Shown here: piece by piece, positions 1 to 9,204 of the stretch
How positions within the stretch are numbered: position 1 is the stretch's first letter
Layout: every line of letters begins with the position of its first letter
Source: a virus
Length of the DNA stretch: 56,176 nucleotides
Direction: 5' to 3' (one strand)
IMG/VR virus record: IMGVR_UViG_3300050020_000040
Span: 1 to 56,176 of that record
The notes under the pieces: generated by a model
What the model was told of the DNA's origin: nothing
Database searches by the model: none
Seen by the model: the letters and a program-made list of their open reading frames with translations, nothing else
Position numbers and translations under genes: made by a program

Positions 1-201
1 GGCGGGTAATTCCCCGAGTAGTACAACAGAGCTCCATTCTTCATGATGTAAATGTTGCTCGCAGAAGTCGTCGAGCCGTATTTGACATACGTGGCAACCG
101 AGTAACGTCCAGCTAGCGTAACGGTGATCTTGGCCCCCGCCCCCGTAGTGGCCATCCCCAAGGGGTCATAACTCTTGGTGTCGAAGGCCAGGACCGCACT
201 G
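1..201. repeat. Terminal direct repeat, left copy
   Basis: Bases 1-201 are repeated at 55976-56176 with one difference (A at 74, G at 56049). The repeat lies inside one tail gene whose reading frame continues exactly across the join. This is what an assembler leaves when it closes a circular or circularly permuted genome. The unique genome is therefore about 55,975 bp. A true short terminal repeat cannot be excluded, but the position inside a coding sequence argues against it. Confidence 0.95.
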
Positions 202-638
202 CTAGTCCCTGGGTTGTACGGCGTGGTCAAGTAGAGCCTCGCGGCGATCAGCCCTGGACCGTTGGCGTGCCAAGCGGAGCCGTCCCACCACCACGTCACG
301 CCGTACTTGGTGTCGAAGATGCGGGCGCCGACATACGGTGTGCTAGTGGGGGGGCCGCCGTGGATCGTCCCACCGGGAGCCAGGGGACCGAGCACAACCC
401 GGGCCGACTGTGACGAGCCCTGCAAGCGAGCCACCATCACAGGGTCGTTCACTTGGGGGCCGTAGTCGGCGCTGTAGTGTAGCCCCGTGGTTAGTGACGT
501 CGAGCCGTCCAAGTAGACGTCCACGGTGTTGGCACCGTGGACGCCCACGGCCCCAATCTCGCCGAACTGGTACGGGCCGTCGATGTTCCAATCGGGGCGC
601 AGTTGCGTCAGCCCACGGGCGATGTCAATGGCGCTCAT
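1..638 (-). CDS. Tail fibre / C1q-like receptor-binding protein (5' part; continues at the right end)
   Basis: The start ATG at 638 overlaps the TGA of the upstream tail gene (ATGA). The frame is open to base 1 and, through the 201-bp terminal repeat, continues in frame to the stop at 55819, giving a protein of 264 residues. The N-terminal part looks like the attachment domain of a phage tail protein, with repeated 'LDGS...' and 'VARLQGSSQ' strands. The C-terminal half, starting near GMATTGAGAKITVTLAGRYS, is a glycine-rich beta-strand domain of the C1q/TNF-like jelly-roll kind often found at fibre tips. Its place directly after the tail-tip genes fits a role in host binding. The general call is fairly safe; the receptor is unknown. 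Confidence 0.7.
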   Translation of the reverse strand, partial: MSAIDIARGLTQLRPDWNIDGPYQFGEIGAVGVHGANTVDVYLDGSTSLTTGLHYSADYGPQVNDPVMVARLQGSSQSARVVLGPLAPGGTIHGGPPTSTPYVGARIFDTKYGVTWWWDGSAWHANGPGLIAARLYLTTPYNPGTSSAVLAFDTKSYDPLGMATTGAGAKITVTLAGRYSVATYVKYGSTTSASNIYIMKNGALLYYSGNYP

Positions 639-1921
639 GATCCTGCCACGATGACGCGCCCGGATAGCGTGGTGGTGTCAGCGTGGTGCAACCCCACACT
701 GAGGGTGTCCACGATGAACGGCTGCGCGTTGAGGGCAAGCCGTGGATCGGTGACGGCGACCACGTCGTCAATGTCGAACTGGGGTGCGGGGGGTAGGATC
801 ACCGTCAGCGTCCGCGAAGACGCCAGCGACACCGCGAGGTCGTACTGCGCCTCGACGCCCGCCTGCGTTGAACTAGTGATGAGGCTGTCCGAGACGAAGC
901 TGGGCACGTCCCCCATCCCGCCGAGAACATACGTTGGGCTCAGTGGGTTATTGTCGAACGCCTCAGCCTGCACCGGGGTGGTGGTGGTGGCATTGTTCGG
1001 CCCCGTCGCCGACACGAACACGTCGTTGGTGATACCGTTTCGGGTCATCGAGAGCGTTACGGCAGAGGGCGTGCTGTAGGGCGAGCCGGAGACCGGATGA
1101 AGTTCCCCCGTGCTGGCGGAGACTTCGGCCGGGTTGAGGTTCCAGTTTACCGACAGGCTACTCAGTAGTCCGCCTGCGGGACTGCCGGGTGTTGGCTTCA
1201 TGGTGAGCCGACCGTTCACGTCGAAGAACAGCTCATAGCCCGCGCTGGCGGCCATGTCGAGACACGCCTTCCATGGGTCCTGCCCTTGCTGGTACACCCC
1301 CGCTGGACACGCCCACGCGCTCGTGCCCGAGAAGGACGGGGCGCTGATCCATGCTGGAACGCTTGCCCCTCCCGCGCCGGGTCCGTTCGTGTTCCAGACG
1401 GAGGAGAGGAGCGCGATCACCTCGCCGCCTAGCGAGCCGTCAGCGTTGGGCACCGTGTAGTTTCCCTTGAGCGCCCACTGCGAGAACGGCCACGAGCGAT
1501 CGTAGAGTTCCAGCGTCACCGCGAAGTCCGCGCCGATGTCTCCCGCTGTCGTGGTGGCGATGGGGAACGTCCCGATGGGCACCCAACCGTTCTGGCCCTG
1601 CACCGCCTGTCCAATGTCGGGGCAGATGCAAGTGAGGGATATCTGCACCTCGTTGCCGAACGGTGCCAGTGGGTCCTGCGGGGTGAGGGGTAGTTGGTTG
1701 TATGCCGTCCCGTTGAGCGTCACCTGTTGCGGCGGGACGCTGGGAACGAACTCTACCGTCAGCGATCCGGTCCGCCGCTGTTCGGAGTTGCGATCAGCGG
1801 TGAACGATCCCGCGCTCACGGGCAGCGTGATGGTCGTCGGCGCGTTGTTGCTCCACAGCGTCAACTGTGCGGCCCAGAGGTTGGACCCCCAGCGCAGGGC
1901 GTCGATGAAACCGTTACTCAA
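635..1921 (-). CDS. Minor tail protein (tail tip/baseplate hub type)
   Basis: About 428 residues rich in beta strands. The C-terminal stretch (FDIDDVVAVTDPRLALNAQ followed by FIVDTLSVGL) resembles the end of siphophage minor tail proteins that sit between the tape measure and the fibres. The frame stays open upstream into the preceding gene, but that part has shadow-like composition, so the real start lies near the previous stop. A strong AGGAGG at 1938-1943 is followed by no ATG/GTG. The first usable codon is TTG at 1921, 16 bases away; an ACG at 1930 would be better spaced. The stop overlaps the start of the next gene (ATGA). Confidence 0.7.
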   Translation of the reverse strand: MSNGFIDALRWGSNLWAAQLTLWSNNAPTTITLPVSAGSFTADRNSEQRRTGSLTVEFVPSVPPQQVTLNGTAYNQLPLTPQDPLAPFGNEVQISLTCICPDIGQAVQGQNGWVPIGTFPIATTTAGDIGADFAVTLELYDRSWPFSQWALKGNYTVPNADGSLGGEVIALLSSVWNTNGPGAGGASVPAWISAPSFSGTSAWACPAGVYQQGQDPWKACLDMAASAGYELFFDVNGRLTMKPTPGSPAGGLLSSLSVNWNLNPAEVSASTGELHPVSGSPYSTPSAVTLSMTRNGITNDVFVSATGPNNATTTTPVQAEAFDNNPLSPTYVLGGMGDVPSFVSDSLITSSTQAGVEAQYDLAVSLASSRTLTVILPPAPQFDIDDVVAVTDPRLALNAQPFIVDTLSVGLHHADTTTLSGRVIVAGS

Positions 1922-1941
1922 CAGGAACGTGGTGCTTCCTC

Positions 1942-4900
1942 CTAGACCGCTGGTCTCGGCGCGCCGATGGCAGTCACGGCCACGGAACGCACTGGCGCAC
2001 CCGGAGCCGATGGGTACAGGTTCGTGCTGTGCGCGGTGTTGCCGCTGCCACCTCCGCCTCCACCCGGCTGGGGCGCGAGGTTGAAGTAGTACGGGCCTTC
2101 TCCGTAGGGCTGCGAGACGAACACGGTACGCTGCAACAGCGTCAGCGCCTTGAATGCGTTGTACGTGGCGTTGCTGAACGTCTCGAACGTGGCCGAGAAG
2201 TCCGGCTGCTGCACGGCGTATTGCACGAGGTTCATGGTCGTCTGCCCGAGCACGGGGTGGGCTGTGGACTGGATGATCTGCGAGGGGTTCCACCCCGTAG
2301 GCTGTGCGGGTGCGGCAGACGCGGCGGGGTTGAGCGGGTCGAACTCCCAGAATCCTAGGCCCGTCGCTATTCCGGCACTTGCGAGCGCACTGTACGCTGA
2401 CTGGACGGTGTTGCTGCCCTCCGTGGCCTGCACCAGCGCCTGATAGGCGAATCCCGTGCCCGGCACCACCTCGTAGTCGTTGACGGTCACGCTCTGTGTC
2501 GTGGTTGGGAGTGTCGTTGGGTTGGCGGGGGATGCGTTACGGACGTACACACCGTCCGAACGTAGAATCACGATGCCCGCGGTGCCGAGTAGTCCACCGA
2601 CAGTCCACGCCGTGCCCGAGCCAGGGAAAACCCCGACCTCGTCCACGTAGTGGACTTCGGCATTAGCCACGGAGACAACGGTGAGGACCACCTCGAAGTA
2701 GGCGGCGTTTGACGGGGACGTAGCGGTCACGCTCGTCTGAGTGAATACCCCAGACGTTGCCTCTGTCACGAGTGACCCCGTCGAGGTTGAGATGGACACG
2801 TCTCCCGAGGTGAACCAGTGCAGCCCGACCGTGACGCCTCGTGATGTAGTGCCGGGGATGAAACTAGCCACTGCGCTGTATTGCGTACTCGGTTGACAAG
2901 CGTAGTACGTCGAGGCCGCAGACATGGTTCCGGTGGTGCTGTTGGCCGTCATGCGAAGCGAGTAGGCGCCATCTAGGTACTTGGTGGCAGACTGTGCTAG
3001 GGCACAGACGGTCCCCGTGAATGAACCGATGCCTGTTTCGAAGGACGAGTCTACCGCCGACACCATGTTGAGCGCGGACTGCGCCACAAGTTGGATCATG
3101 GGAAGATAGAAGCTAGCCATCGCCCCGTCACCTGGCAGGGAGTTGATGTCCTGTGTGGCCGTCGCCGTGAGGGTTGGGCTAGCCGGGAGGTCCAATGTGA
3201 CTGTGTACCCACCGTAGGCGTTGAAGTTGTTGCTCTCGGAGCCCGTCTCGGTGATGTTCACGTAGCTGCGGCAGACCGTCGAGGGCGCTATCGTCGTGGC
3301 GATCTGGTAGGTCGTGTTCGCGTTCGCCACCACGCCCGAATCGTCCAGCGCCGCCGAGGTGGCGGGGTTGAACCCACCAGCGCCGTATTGGGCCGCCGTG
3401 AATGTCCGCACTTGGTACGCCTGCTGTGCGGCCCCAGAGGGCAACGTCGCAGACCATCCGACAATTGGCAGCTGCTGGGCGACGGTGCCCGTGGGCTCGG
3501 TGACGGTGACGGTGGGGGCAGCCTGTGCCACCACGGAGAAGTCGGCCGCGAAGCCACCCTGTCCCCCGGCGTCCTGCGTGGCGACAGACCACGAGTAGGT
3601 CGAGCCGTCCGTCCACGACGCTGCGGGGAAGGTGTACGACTGGCCCGCGCCCGCGTTCCAGTAGACAGACGGCCCCGCCTGCCAGGACAGGGTGCCCGCG
3701 TTCCAGTAGACGTAGGCGCCACCGCCGACACGCCGACGCATGGCCCAGTTCAACTGCCCGCCCGTCGCGTTGCTCGGGTTGTACGTCCACGAGAATGTCG
3801 GCGTGCCCGAGAGGTCCAGGTACGTGCCAGATGCGGGAGTGCCAAGCGTGGGGGCGTTCGGGGGGCCTTCGGAGATCAGCGTGAATGGCGTGGCGTATGC
3901 TCCCTTCCCGTTAGCGTCCTGGTTGGCACACGACCAGGTGAATGTTCCCGCCACTAGCGGAAGCGTGTTCCACTGGGCAGCCGTGATCGTCACTGAACCA
4001 GCCGAAGACGAAACCCACGTCTGCGTCGTGGTCCATGCGGAGCCCGTCCAATAGTACGCGGCGTAACCGGGTGGTGTAACTTGGAGCGAGTAGTCGAGCT
4101 GCCCGCCAGCCGCACCGCCAGTGCTGTATGTCCACGAGAACGTCACGCCACCCGTGACGCAGTTTTGCGCGTTGCCGTTCACTGGAGCGGTAAGGGTAGG
4201 GGCGTTGGGTAGACCGCTCGTTGTGAACGACTGCCATGATCCGTACGCGGTCCCGTTGCTACTCCACGCCGCCACTTGGTAGTAGTACGTGGTGCTTGCC
4301 GTCAGTCCGGTGACGTTGGCGTAGGGACTGGCGGAGCCGGTGAAACTGCTGGGCGTTGAGCCCACGGGCGTACCGCCTGATGGTGTAGTGGAGATGTTGA
4401 AGTCACAGGACGTCGAGGGACCACCCGCCGCGTATAGGCCATTGTCGCTGACTGACCCGTTAAGGGTGGCCGTGGTGCTGGTGATCGAGGTGGCCGCGTT
4501 TGTGCTCGCGCTGGGCGGTAATGCGGACGTGATGAAATATGAGGTTCCGCCCCCAACCTCTGCGACACTGTTTGCGGCTAGGACTTGCCAGTAGTAGGTG
4601 GTGTTCGGGATGAGGCCGACGAAGGTGCCATAGACTGGGACGTTGCCTGCGTTGTATTGTATATTGCCTGGTGTCAGACCAGAACCAAACGAGGGAGTGG
4701 TACCGTACTCAAACTGGTAACTGGTTGGAAGTCCACCTGGATTGACGTAGCTAGCGCACGAAGCAGTAGTGGCGGTTACGCCCTGGACATTCTCGCCAAA
4801 AACACTAGGGGAGCTTCCCCCTCCCCCGGGTGTATAGTTGATGTATGCACCGATGGCCCCGATGGCCGTGAGACCGCTGAGGGTGGACGGGCCGCTGACG

Positions 4901-5283
4901 TTCCCATCGAGGTAGCCAGTGCCACTGCCGTAGCTATAGAGCATGGAGCCGGTGGATGTCCGCCACCAGCCGATGTAGATTTGGGTGCCAGCGGCAAGGA
5001 ACATACCGGGGTCGAAGGTGGATGTCTGCCATGCCTGACCACCGACGCTTGCAGAGCCGGCGCCAAGGGAGAGCGTGGACCCCCCACCCAAGATGCCACC
5101 ACCGCTGTTCCAGACGATCCCCTGGAACGTGGTGGACCCAGAGTAGGAGTCGGCGTAGAACACGACGGACGTGACAGTGCCGTCCACCGGCATCGTGTAA
5201 ATAGGGGTGCAGACCTGAGAGTGGGTGTTAGAGCCCCACTCCGACCAACCCGTGAAGGATGGGTTGCTGCCTAGCGTCGCCAT
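1942..5283 (-). CDS. Large tail protein with fibronectin type III repeats
   Basis: 1113 residues. Roughly the first 155 form a Gly/Ser-rich beta domain, probably carbohydrate-binding. It is followed by several FnIII-like repeats recognisable by 'TTYYYQVAAW' and 'NTTYYWQVLAA' strands and by 'PNAPTL..P' linkers (about residues 160-680). A middle domain resembles a carbohydrate-binding module (about 740-900). The C-terminus has a poly-Gly linker and ends just upstream of the next tail gene's ribosome site. FnIII repeats are common in tail-tip proteins of phages of Gram-positive hosts and probably help bind the cell surface. The ATG at 5283 faces the divergent plus-strand gene at 5359. Confidence 0.82.
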   Translation of the reverse strand: MATLGSNPSFTGWSEWGSNTHSQVCTPIYTMPVDGTVTSVVFYADSYSGSTTFQGIVWNSGGGILGGGSTLSLGAGSASVGGQAWQTSTFDPGMFLAAGTQIYIGWWRTSTGSMLYSYGSGTGYLDGNVSGPSTLSGLTAIGAIGAYINYTPGGGGSSPSVFGENVQGVTATTASCASYVNPGGLPTSYQFEYGTTPSFGSGLTPGNIQYNAGNVPVYGTFVGLIPNTTYYWQVLAANSVAEVGGGTSYFITSALPPSASTNAATSITSTTATLNGSVSDNGLYAAGGPSTSCDFNISTTPSGGTPVGSTPSSFTGSASPYANVTGLTASTTYYYQVAAWSSNGTAYGSWQSFTTSGLPNAPTLTAPVNGNAQNCVTGGVTFSWTYSTGGAAGGQLDYSLQVTPPGYAAYYWTGSAWTTTQTWVSSSAGSVTITAAQWNTLPLVAGTFTWSCANQDANGKGAYATPFTLISEGPPNAPTLGTPASGTYLDLSGTPTFSWTYNPSNATGGQLNWAMRRRVGGGAYVYWNAGTLSWQAGPSVYWNAGAGQSYTFPAASWTDGSTYSWSVATQDAGGQGGFAADFSVVAQAAPTVTVTEPTGTVAQQLPIVGWSATLPSGAAQQAYQVRTFTAAQYGAGGFNPATSAALDDSGVVANANTTYQIATTIAPSTVCRSYVNITETGSESNNFNAYGGYTVTLDLPASPTLTATATQDINSLPGDGAMASFYLPMIQLVAQSALNMVSAVDSSFETGIGSFTGTVCALAQSATKYLDGAYSLRMTANSTTGTMSAASTYYACQPSTQYSAVASFIPGTTSRGVTVGLHWFTSGDVSISTSTGSLVTEATSGVFTQTSVTATSPSNAAYFEVVLTVVSVANAEVHYVDEVGVFPGSGTAWTVGGLLGTAGIVILRSDGVYVRNASPANPTTLPTTTQSVTVNDYEVVPGTGFAYQALVQATEGSNTVQSAYSALASAGIATGLGFWEFDPLNPAASAAPAQPTGWNPSQIIQSTAHPVLGQTTMNLVQYAVQQPDFSATFETFSNATYNAFKALTLLQRTVFVSQPYGEGPYYFNLAPQPGGGGGGSGNTAHSTNLYPSAPGAPVRSVAVTAIGAPRPAV

Positions 5284-5294
5284 TTACTATACCC

Positions 5295-5323
5295 TTGACA
5301 AATCACACCCCTACCCCCATACT
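5295..5323 (+). promoter_or_regulatory. Sigma70-like promoter for the surface-protein gene
   Basis: A perfect -35 box TTGACA (5295-5300), a 17-base spacer and a -10 box CATACT (5318-5323) lie just upstream of the plus-strand gene starting at 5359. It is the only clear -35/-10 promoter seen in this genome; the others are extended -10 type. This suggests the gene is expressed by itself, perhaps independently of the phage late programme. Confidence 0.75.
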
Positions 5324-5358
5324 CAGAAGCGTTCGGACAGGACACGGAGGACATGACC

Positions 5359-6225
5359 ATGAGGATGCGGAAACTCGGAGCGGCGGGGATCGTGGCGGCG
5401 GCGGTCGCGCTGGGCGCGTCAACCGTCGCTTTTGCGAACACGCCCGACCCCACCACGGCTCAGATTTCGGCGGTCGCCAATGCCGACTGCACCTACACCG
5501 TCACAGCCTACGTGACCGGGTGGACGGTTTCGGACCCCAACGAGATCGGGGTCGAGGTCGGTGAGGACGGCTCCGTGGTTCTCTCGGACACCGACCCTAA
5601 CGCCGACTACGGTGGCCCCGTCCCCCTGAGCCAACTCGATCCGAGCGACATCTGGAGCACCACCACGGCGACCTATGGGGATTGGTTCCGGGTCATGTTG
5701 TACGAGTGGCCCGGCCCGGCGGCGATCCCTGGGACCGTTACCCTGTACGTCCCAACCGGCTGTGTGGTGGCCACACCGACCCCAGTAGCGGCGACCGCCC
5801 CACCTACGGATACGCCCGCCGCACCACCTACCGATACTCCTGCGGGCGCTCCCGCTGCGACGTCAGCCCCCACAAGTGCGGCTACGGGTACCGTGACGCC
5901 ACAGGGCGCCCACACGGCCATCCCCGCTGGGACGGGCTCGCAGGGCGGGCCTAGCGGCTCTGGGGGCTCTCAGGGGTACACCGCGCCCGTGACGGGCTCG
6001 GCGTCCTCTACGGCCACACCAGCCGCCACAGCGATGGTCTCACCGTCTGCGACCGACACTCCCAGTGCAAGCCCGACCGCCACGGCTGACGCGGGCCTCG
6101 CCCCGACGTCCTCTCACACGGGTACAGGCGGGAACGGGTGGCTACTGCCCTTCGGGATTGTGCTGTTCTTTCTGATCTGCGGCGGGGCTGCCTTCGGGGG
6201 AGCCTACATTCGCCGCCGCGCCTAA
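5359..6225 (+). CDS. Predicted secreted, membrane-anchored surface protein with Pro/Thr/Ser-rich stalk
   Basis: The ATG at 5359 is chosen over 5353 because GGAGG at 5346-5350 then has 8-base spacing. The 288-residue product has a textbook Sec signal peptide (basic MRMRK, hydrophobic Ala-rich core, cleavage near AFA-NTP). A compact domain of about 110 residues with two Cys follows, then about 110 residues rich in Pro, Thr, Ser and Ala (repeated 'PTDTPA' units). The protein ends with a single membrane helix and a terminal RRRA stop-transfer signal. There is no LPXTG. This is the architecture of a cell-envelope protein, not a virion part. The gene has its own promoter and runs against the surrounding tail genes, like a moron gene that alters the host surface, for example to exclude other phages. 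Function is inferred from architecture only. Confidence 0.8.
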   Translation: MRMRKLGAAGIVAAAVALGASTVAFANTPDPTTAQISAVANADCTYTVTAYVTGWTVSDPNEIGVEVGEDGSVVLSDTDPNADYGGPVPLSQLDPSDIWSTTTATYGDWFRVMLYEWPGPAAIPGTVTLYVPTGCVVATPTPVAATAPPTDTPAAPPTDTPAGAPAATSAPTSAATGTVTPQGAHTAIPAGTGSQGGPSGSGGSQGYTAPVTGSASSTATPAATAMVSPSATDTPSASPTATADAGLAPTSSHTGTGGNGWLLPFGIVLFFLICGGAAFGGAYIRRRA

Positions 6226-6648
6226 CTTTCGCTTCCGGGTCTTGGAAGCCCTACCCTCTTCGGGGGGTGGGGCTTTCCCTTTGCGGGTAGCCTCGCGGAC
6301 CACCTGGGCGTGGAACTCGGGATCTAGCACCGACTGAGCGGCCTGTAGCCAGTCCAGTTGGGTGGACAGGAGCGAGAGTTGGTCGGGACGGCAGGAGGAC
6401 CCCCGCGTGTGAGCCTCTTGGCGCTCCGTCTCCACGGCACGGTCGATCGCCCATTGCCCCTCACCGAAGCCGAAGTCGTCCCTCGCTGGCTGGTAGGCCG
6501 CGTGCTCCCGAAGCTCCGCCACCCACCAGGACCGACGACACCGGGCGCAGAACCACGGGGCGCTGTCGGGGTCGAGCACGATCGGGTACAGCCCCATGTG
6601 GCAGCTCGGGCACTCCGGAGCGTAGTCTACTGGTTGGGTGGGGATCAT
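6142..6648 (-). CDS. Zinc-ribbon protein next to the tape measure gene
   Basis: 168 residues with an N-terminal zinc ribbon (CPSCHMG...WFCARCRRSW) followed by a charged helical region and a Lys/Arg-rich tail. The start overlaps the stop of the tape measure gene (ATGA), so it is translated with the late operon. Its last 84 bases overlap the end of the convergent surface-protein gene. The family was not recognised. It occupies the slot where siphophages often encode tail-assembly or distal tail proteins, but the zinc ribbon is unusual there. Confidence 0.6.
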   Translation of the reverse strand: MIPTQPVDYAPECPSCHMGLYPIVLDPDSAPWFCARCRRSWWVAELREHAAYQPARDDFGFGEGQWAIDRAVETERQEAHTRGSSCRPDQLSLLSTQLDWLQAAQSVLDPEFHAQVVREATRKGKAPPPEEGRASKTRKRKLGAAANVGSPEGSPAADQKEQHNPEGQ

Positions 6649-8792
6649 GGGTGGTACACCCCCGCTGAGAGTTGCCGCACAACCTGTGCCATGGCGGTCT
6701 GGACCGCGTTCTGGACGGCCGTGCCGACGCTCTGGGCCATCTGGGGGGTCGTCCCTGGCGGGACGGTCACAGGGATGCTCAGTTGCCCGATGGTGACACC
6801 CCCGCCCCCGCCAGAGCCCCCTGTGGTCGCAAGGGAGCGAACGGGCGCCTGCCCAGATAGGGCGGCGAGGGATTGGACGCTCGCCCGTCCAGACTTCAAC
6901 TGGCTCTCAGGGAGCACGTACTCCGTCTCAGTCTCACCTAGGAGGGCAAGGGTAGGCTTGGTCACGATGCCGCCCGTCGCCAGCCCGATGGCCGACAGCG
7001 CCCCGCCGATGACGGGAATGCTGTTCGCGGCCGACTTGACTTTGGCGAGGACGGCCGACACCATGGACCCGATGGCACCGGCGATCTTGCCGGGGAGGTC
7101 GATGAAGAAGTTGACGATCCCGCCGATGAACTTGGACACGTCGGAGGTGATCGTATTCCACACGCCCGACAGGAACCCGCCCACGGTGTTGTAGAGCCCC
7201 GCGATGGCGTTCAGGAGATTCCCGGGCAGCGCAGTGAAGAACCCGACGACCTTGCTGATCATCCCGGAGACGAACCCCACGATGGCGCCCACGGCATCCC
7301 CGACCGCTCCGCTGATTGCGTTCCACACAGTCTTGGCAACGTCTGCGACCTGGGTAAAGTGGGTGACCAGAAGAACGATGATGGCGATGAGCGCCACGAT
7401 GGCGAGCACTACGATGGCGATCGGGTTAGCGTCCATGATCGCGTTGAACACACCAACGGCCACCGACGCCACACCTGTTGCGGCGGCGGCGATTCCCGTC
7501 GCAACGCTCCATGCGGCCGTGGCCACCGTTACTGCTGCCGTGCCGACGGCCGACGCAGCGGTGACGACTGCAAAGGCCGTCAGGAGCGTGACGAGCCCGC
7601 CGATGACCACGGCGAGGACCAACGCGGCGGTGTGGTTCTTGTCGAAGAACGTCACCACGTTATCAACCGCGGTCACGACGTTCTTCAGCACGGGGATGAG
7701 GATTTGCCCGAGCTGCGTCAGCAGATCCTCGACGCCGCTCTCCAGGGTCTTGACAGACCCCTCCATGGTGTCGGCGTTCTTTGCGGCGGCGACATGTGCA
7801 GACCCGGCGGCACCAACCTGTGCCGTGTAGGCGGCAAGTACAGCGGGACCAGCTTGGATCGTCTCGGCCAGTTTGGACGATGCGGAGCCAAACCCTAGCG
7901 ACTTCAGGGTAGCGTCCGCCTGTGCGGCGCTCATCCCTGCGAGCTTAGGTTGAAGCTCGGTGAATATCTGGCTGAGAGGGTCGAGGCCGCCCGTCTTGGC
8001 GTTGATGAACGAGACGCCCATCGCCTGCTGTGCGGCCGTCACCGCAGCGGTGGGGGTGATGATCCCAGTGAACGCAGAGTTCAGCGCGGACATCGCTTGC
8101 CTGCCGGTCTCACCGTGCGCGGCCAGGTCCACCACCAAGCCCGAAAGGGCACTCAGGGGAGGGGCCGCAGCCCCCATCGAGGCCCGCGCCTTGTCGATGC
8201 TGGCGGAGAACGTGTCCACGCTCTGCCCGGTGTCCCGTGCGGCGTTGAACAGATCGTTCGTCGCGGCCGTGGCGCCCGAAAGCGGGATACCGAACGCCTG
8301 CATCGTCTTGGACAGGTCGGACGTAGCGGAGGCCAGAGAAGTCCCGGACGCCTCGGCCAAGTCCTGCGCCGTCTTCATGAACGTCAGTGCTTGCTGTGCC
8401 GTCAGCGCGTGCCCTGCCACGAGGTCCATCTGCCCAGCAACGGCGGCATACGCGGTCATCGTCTGCTGGGCGGAGAACGTCGTGGTGAACGCTTGCCCCA
8501 GGAAGGCGTTACCGATCTTCGTAGCCGCCGCTGAGGAGATGTCCGCGTTGGCCGCGAGGTTGGCCGTGGCCGACTGGTACTTCATCGCCAGGTCGACCGC
8601 GACCGCACCGATGGCAACCACCGCCGCGCCGACAACTAGCCCCGCCTTCGCCCATGCGTTGCCTGTCTCTTCGGCCGACGCCTCGGAGGATTCGGCGGTC
8701 TCTTCGCCCTTCGCCTGTACCTCAGTGAGCTTGGCGTTGTAATCGGTCGTATCCGCGAGGATTTGCTGGATCAGCGGGGGAAGCATGCCCAT
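6645..8792 (-). CDS. Tape measure protein
   Basis: 715 residues, Ala-rich and mostly helical. It has several hydrophobic segments in the middle (about residues 390-500, for example LVLAVVIGGLVTLLTAFAVV) and a repeated amphipathic pattern after them ('VWNAISGAVGDAVGAIVGFV', 'GKIAGAIGSMVSAVLAKVKS'). These are typical of siphophage tape measures, which set tail length and line the tube. By the usual rule of about 0.15 nm per residue, the tail would be near 105 nm. It follows the tail chaperone and tube genes, as expected. The C-terminus is Gly-rich and ends in YHP. Confidence 0.9.
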   Translation of the reverse strand: MGMLPPLIQQILADTTDYNAKLTEVQAKGEETAESSEASAEETGNAWAKAGLVVGAAVVAIGAVAVDLAMKYQSATANLAANADISSAAATKIGNAFLGQAFTTTFSAQQTMTAYAAVAGQMDLVAGHALTAQQALTFMKTAQDLAEASGTSLASATSDLSKTMQAFGIPLSGATAATNDLFNAARDTGQSVDTFSASIDKARASMGAAAPPLSALSGLVVDLAAHGETGRQAMSALNSAFTGIITPTAAVTAAQQAMGVSFINAKTGGLDPLSQIFTELQPKLAGMSAAQADATLKSLGFGSASSKLAETIQAGPAVLAAYTAQVGAAGSAHVAAAKNADTMEGSVKTLESGVEDLLTQLGQILIPVLKNVVTAVDNVVTFFDKNHTAALVLAVVIGGLVTLLTAFAVVTAASAVGTAAVTVATAAWSVATGIAAAATGVASVAVGVFNAIMDANPIAIVVLAIVALIAIIVLLVTHFTQVADVAKTVWNAISGAVGDAVGAIVGFVSGMISKVVGFFTALPGNLLNAIAGLYNTVGGFLSGVWNTITSDVSKFIGGIVNFFIDLPGKIAGAIGSMVSAVLAKVKSAANSIPVIGGALSAIGLATGGIVTKPTLALLGETETEYVLPESQLKSGRASVQSLAALSGQAPVRSLATTGGSGGGGGVTIGQLSIPVTVPPGTTPQMAQSVGTAVQNAVQTAMAQVVRQLSAGVYHP

Positions 8793-8795
8793 CTA

Positions 8796-9191
8796 TCAGC
8801 CCCCCAATGCAGCGCCAAACATGGCTTCGGCTAGGTTAGAGATGGGAACGGTCGCATCCTTGACGCCAGGGGCCAACGCGGGGTAGGGAATCTGGTGATA
8901 CGTTCGCCCGAGGCTGTCCGTCATGTTCATGTACCCGAGGTCCAACCGTCGGGAGTAGATCACCGACGGGCCAGATTCGGAGTAGACCACGCCTGGGCTC
9001 GCGTCCTTCGGGCCTTCGGTGTGGAAGGACCGAGCATAAGTCGAACTGCGGTTGATCGAACTGGGCCGTCCGCCATAGGCGTGTTTCTGCGAGAACGCCA
9101 CCACGAGGGCTCCCGCTTTACCCACGAACTGTACCGCAGCCTCACGAGATGCCTTGATCTGCACCTGAATGGCCGCGTCGAACTCGCTCAC
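8796..9191 (-). CDS. Small tail-morphogenesis protein between chaperone and tape measure
   Basis: 131 residues from a GTG start preceded by GAAGG. It has an N-terminal helix and a central Ser/Tyr-rich region ('YARSFHTEGPKDASPGVVYS') resembling HK97 gp10-like or tail-completion proteins. It sits four bases upstream of the tape measure start. The assignment rests on position and general look. Confidence 0.5.
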   Translation of the reverse strand: MSEFDAAIQVQIKASREAAVQFVGKAGALVVAFSQKHAYGGRPSSINRSSTYARSFHTEGPKDASPGVVYSESGPSVIYSRRLDLGYMNMTDSLGRTYHQIPYPALAPGVKDATVPISNLAEAMFGAALGG

Positions 9192-9204
9192 ACCTTCGAT
9201 GGAA

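Noticed and set aside
3091-3957. 288-codon plus-strand frame within the FnIII tail gene
   Set aside because: Arg/Val/Gly-rich shadow of the large tail gene with no supporting signals.
5284-5300. Divergent promoter for the FnIII tail gene using TTGTCA/TATAGT
   Set aside because: The two boxes are only about four bases apart on the minus strand, so they cannot form a -35/-10 pair.
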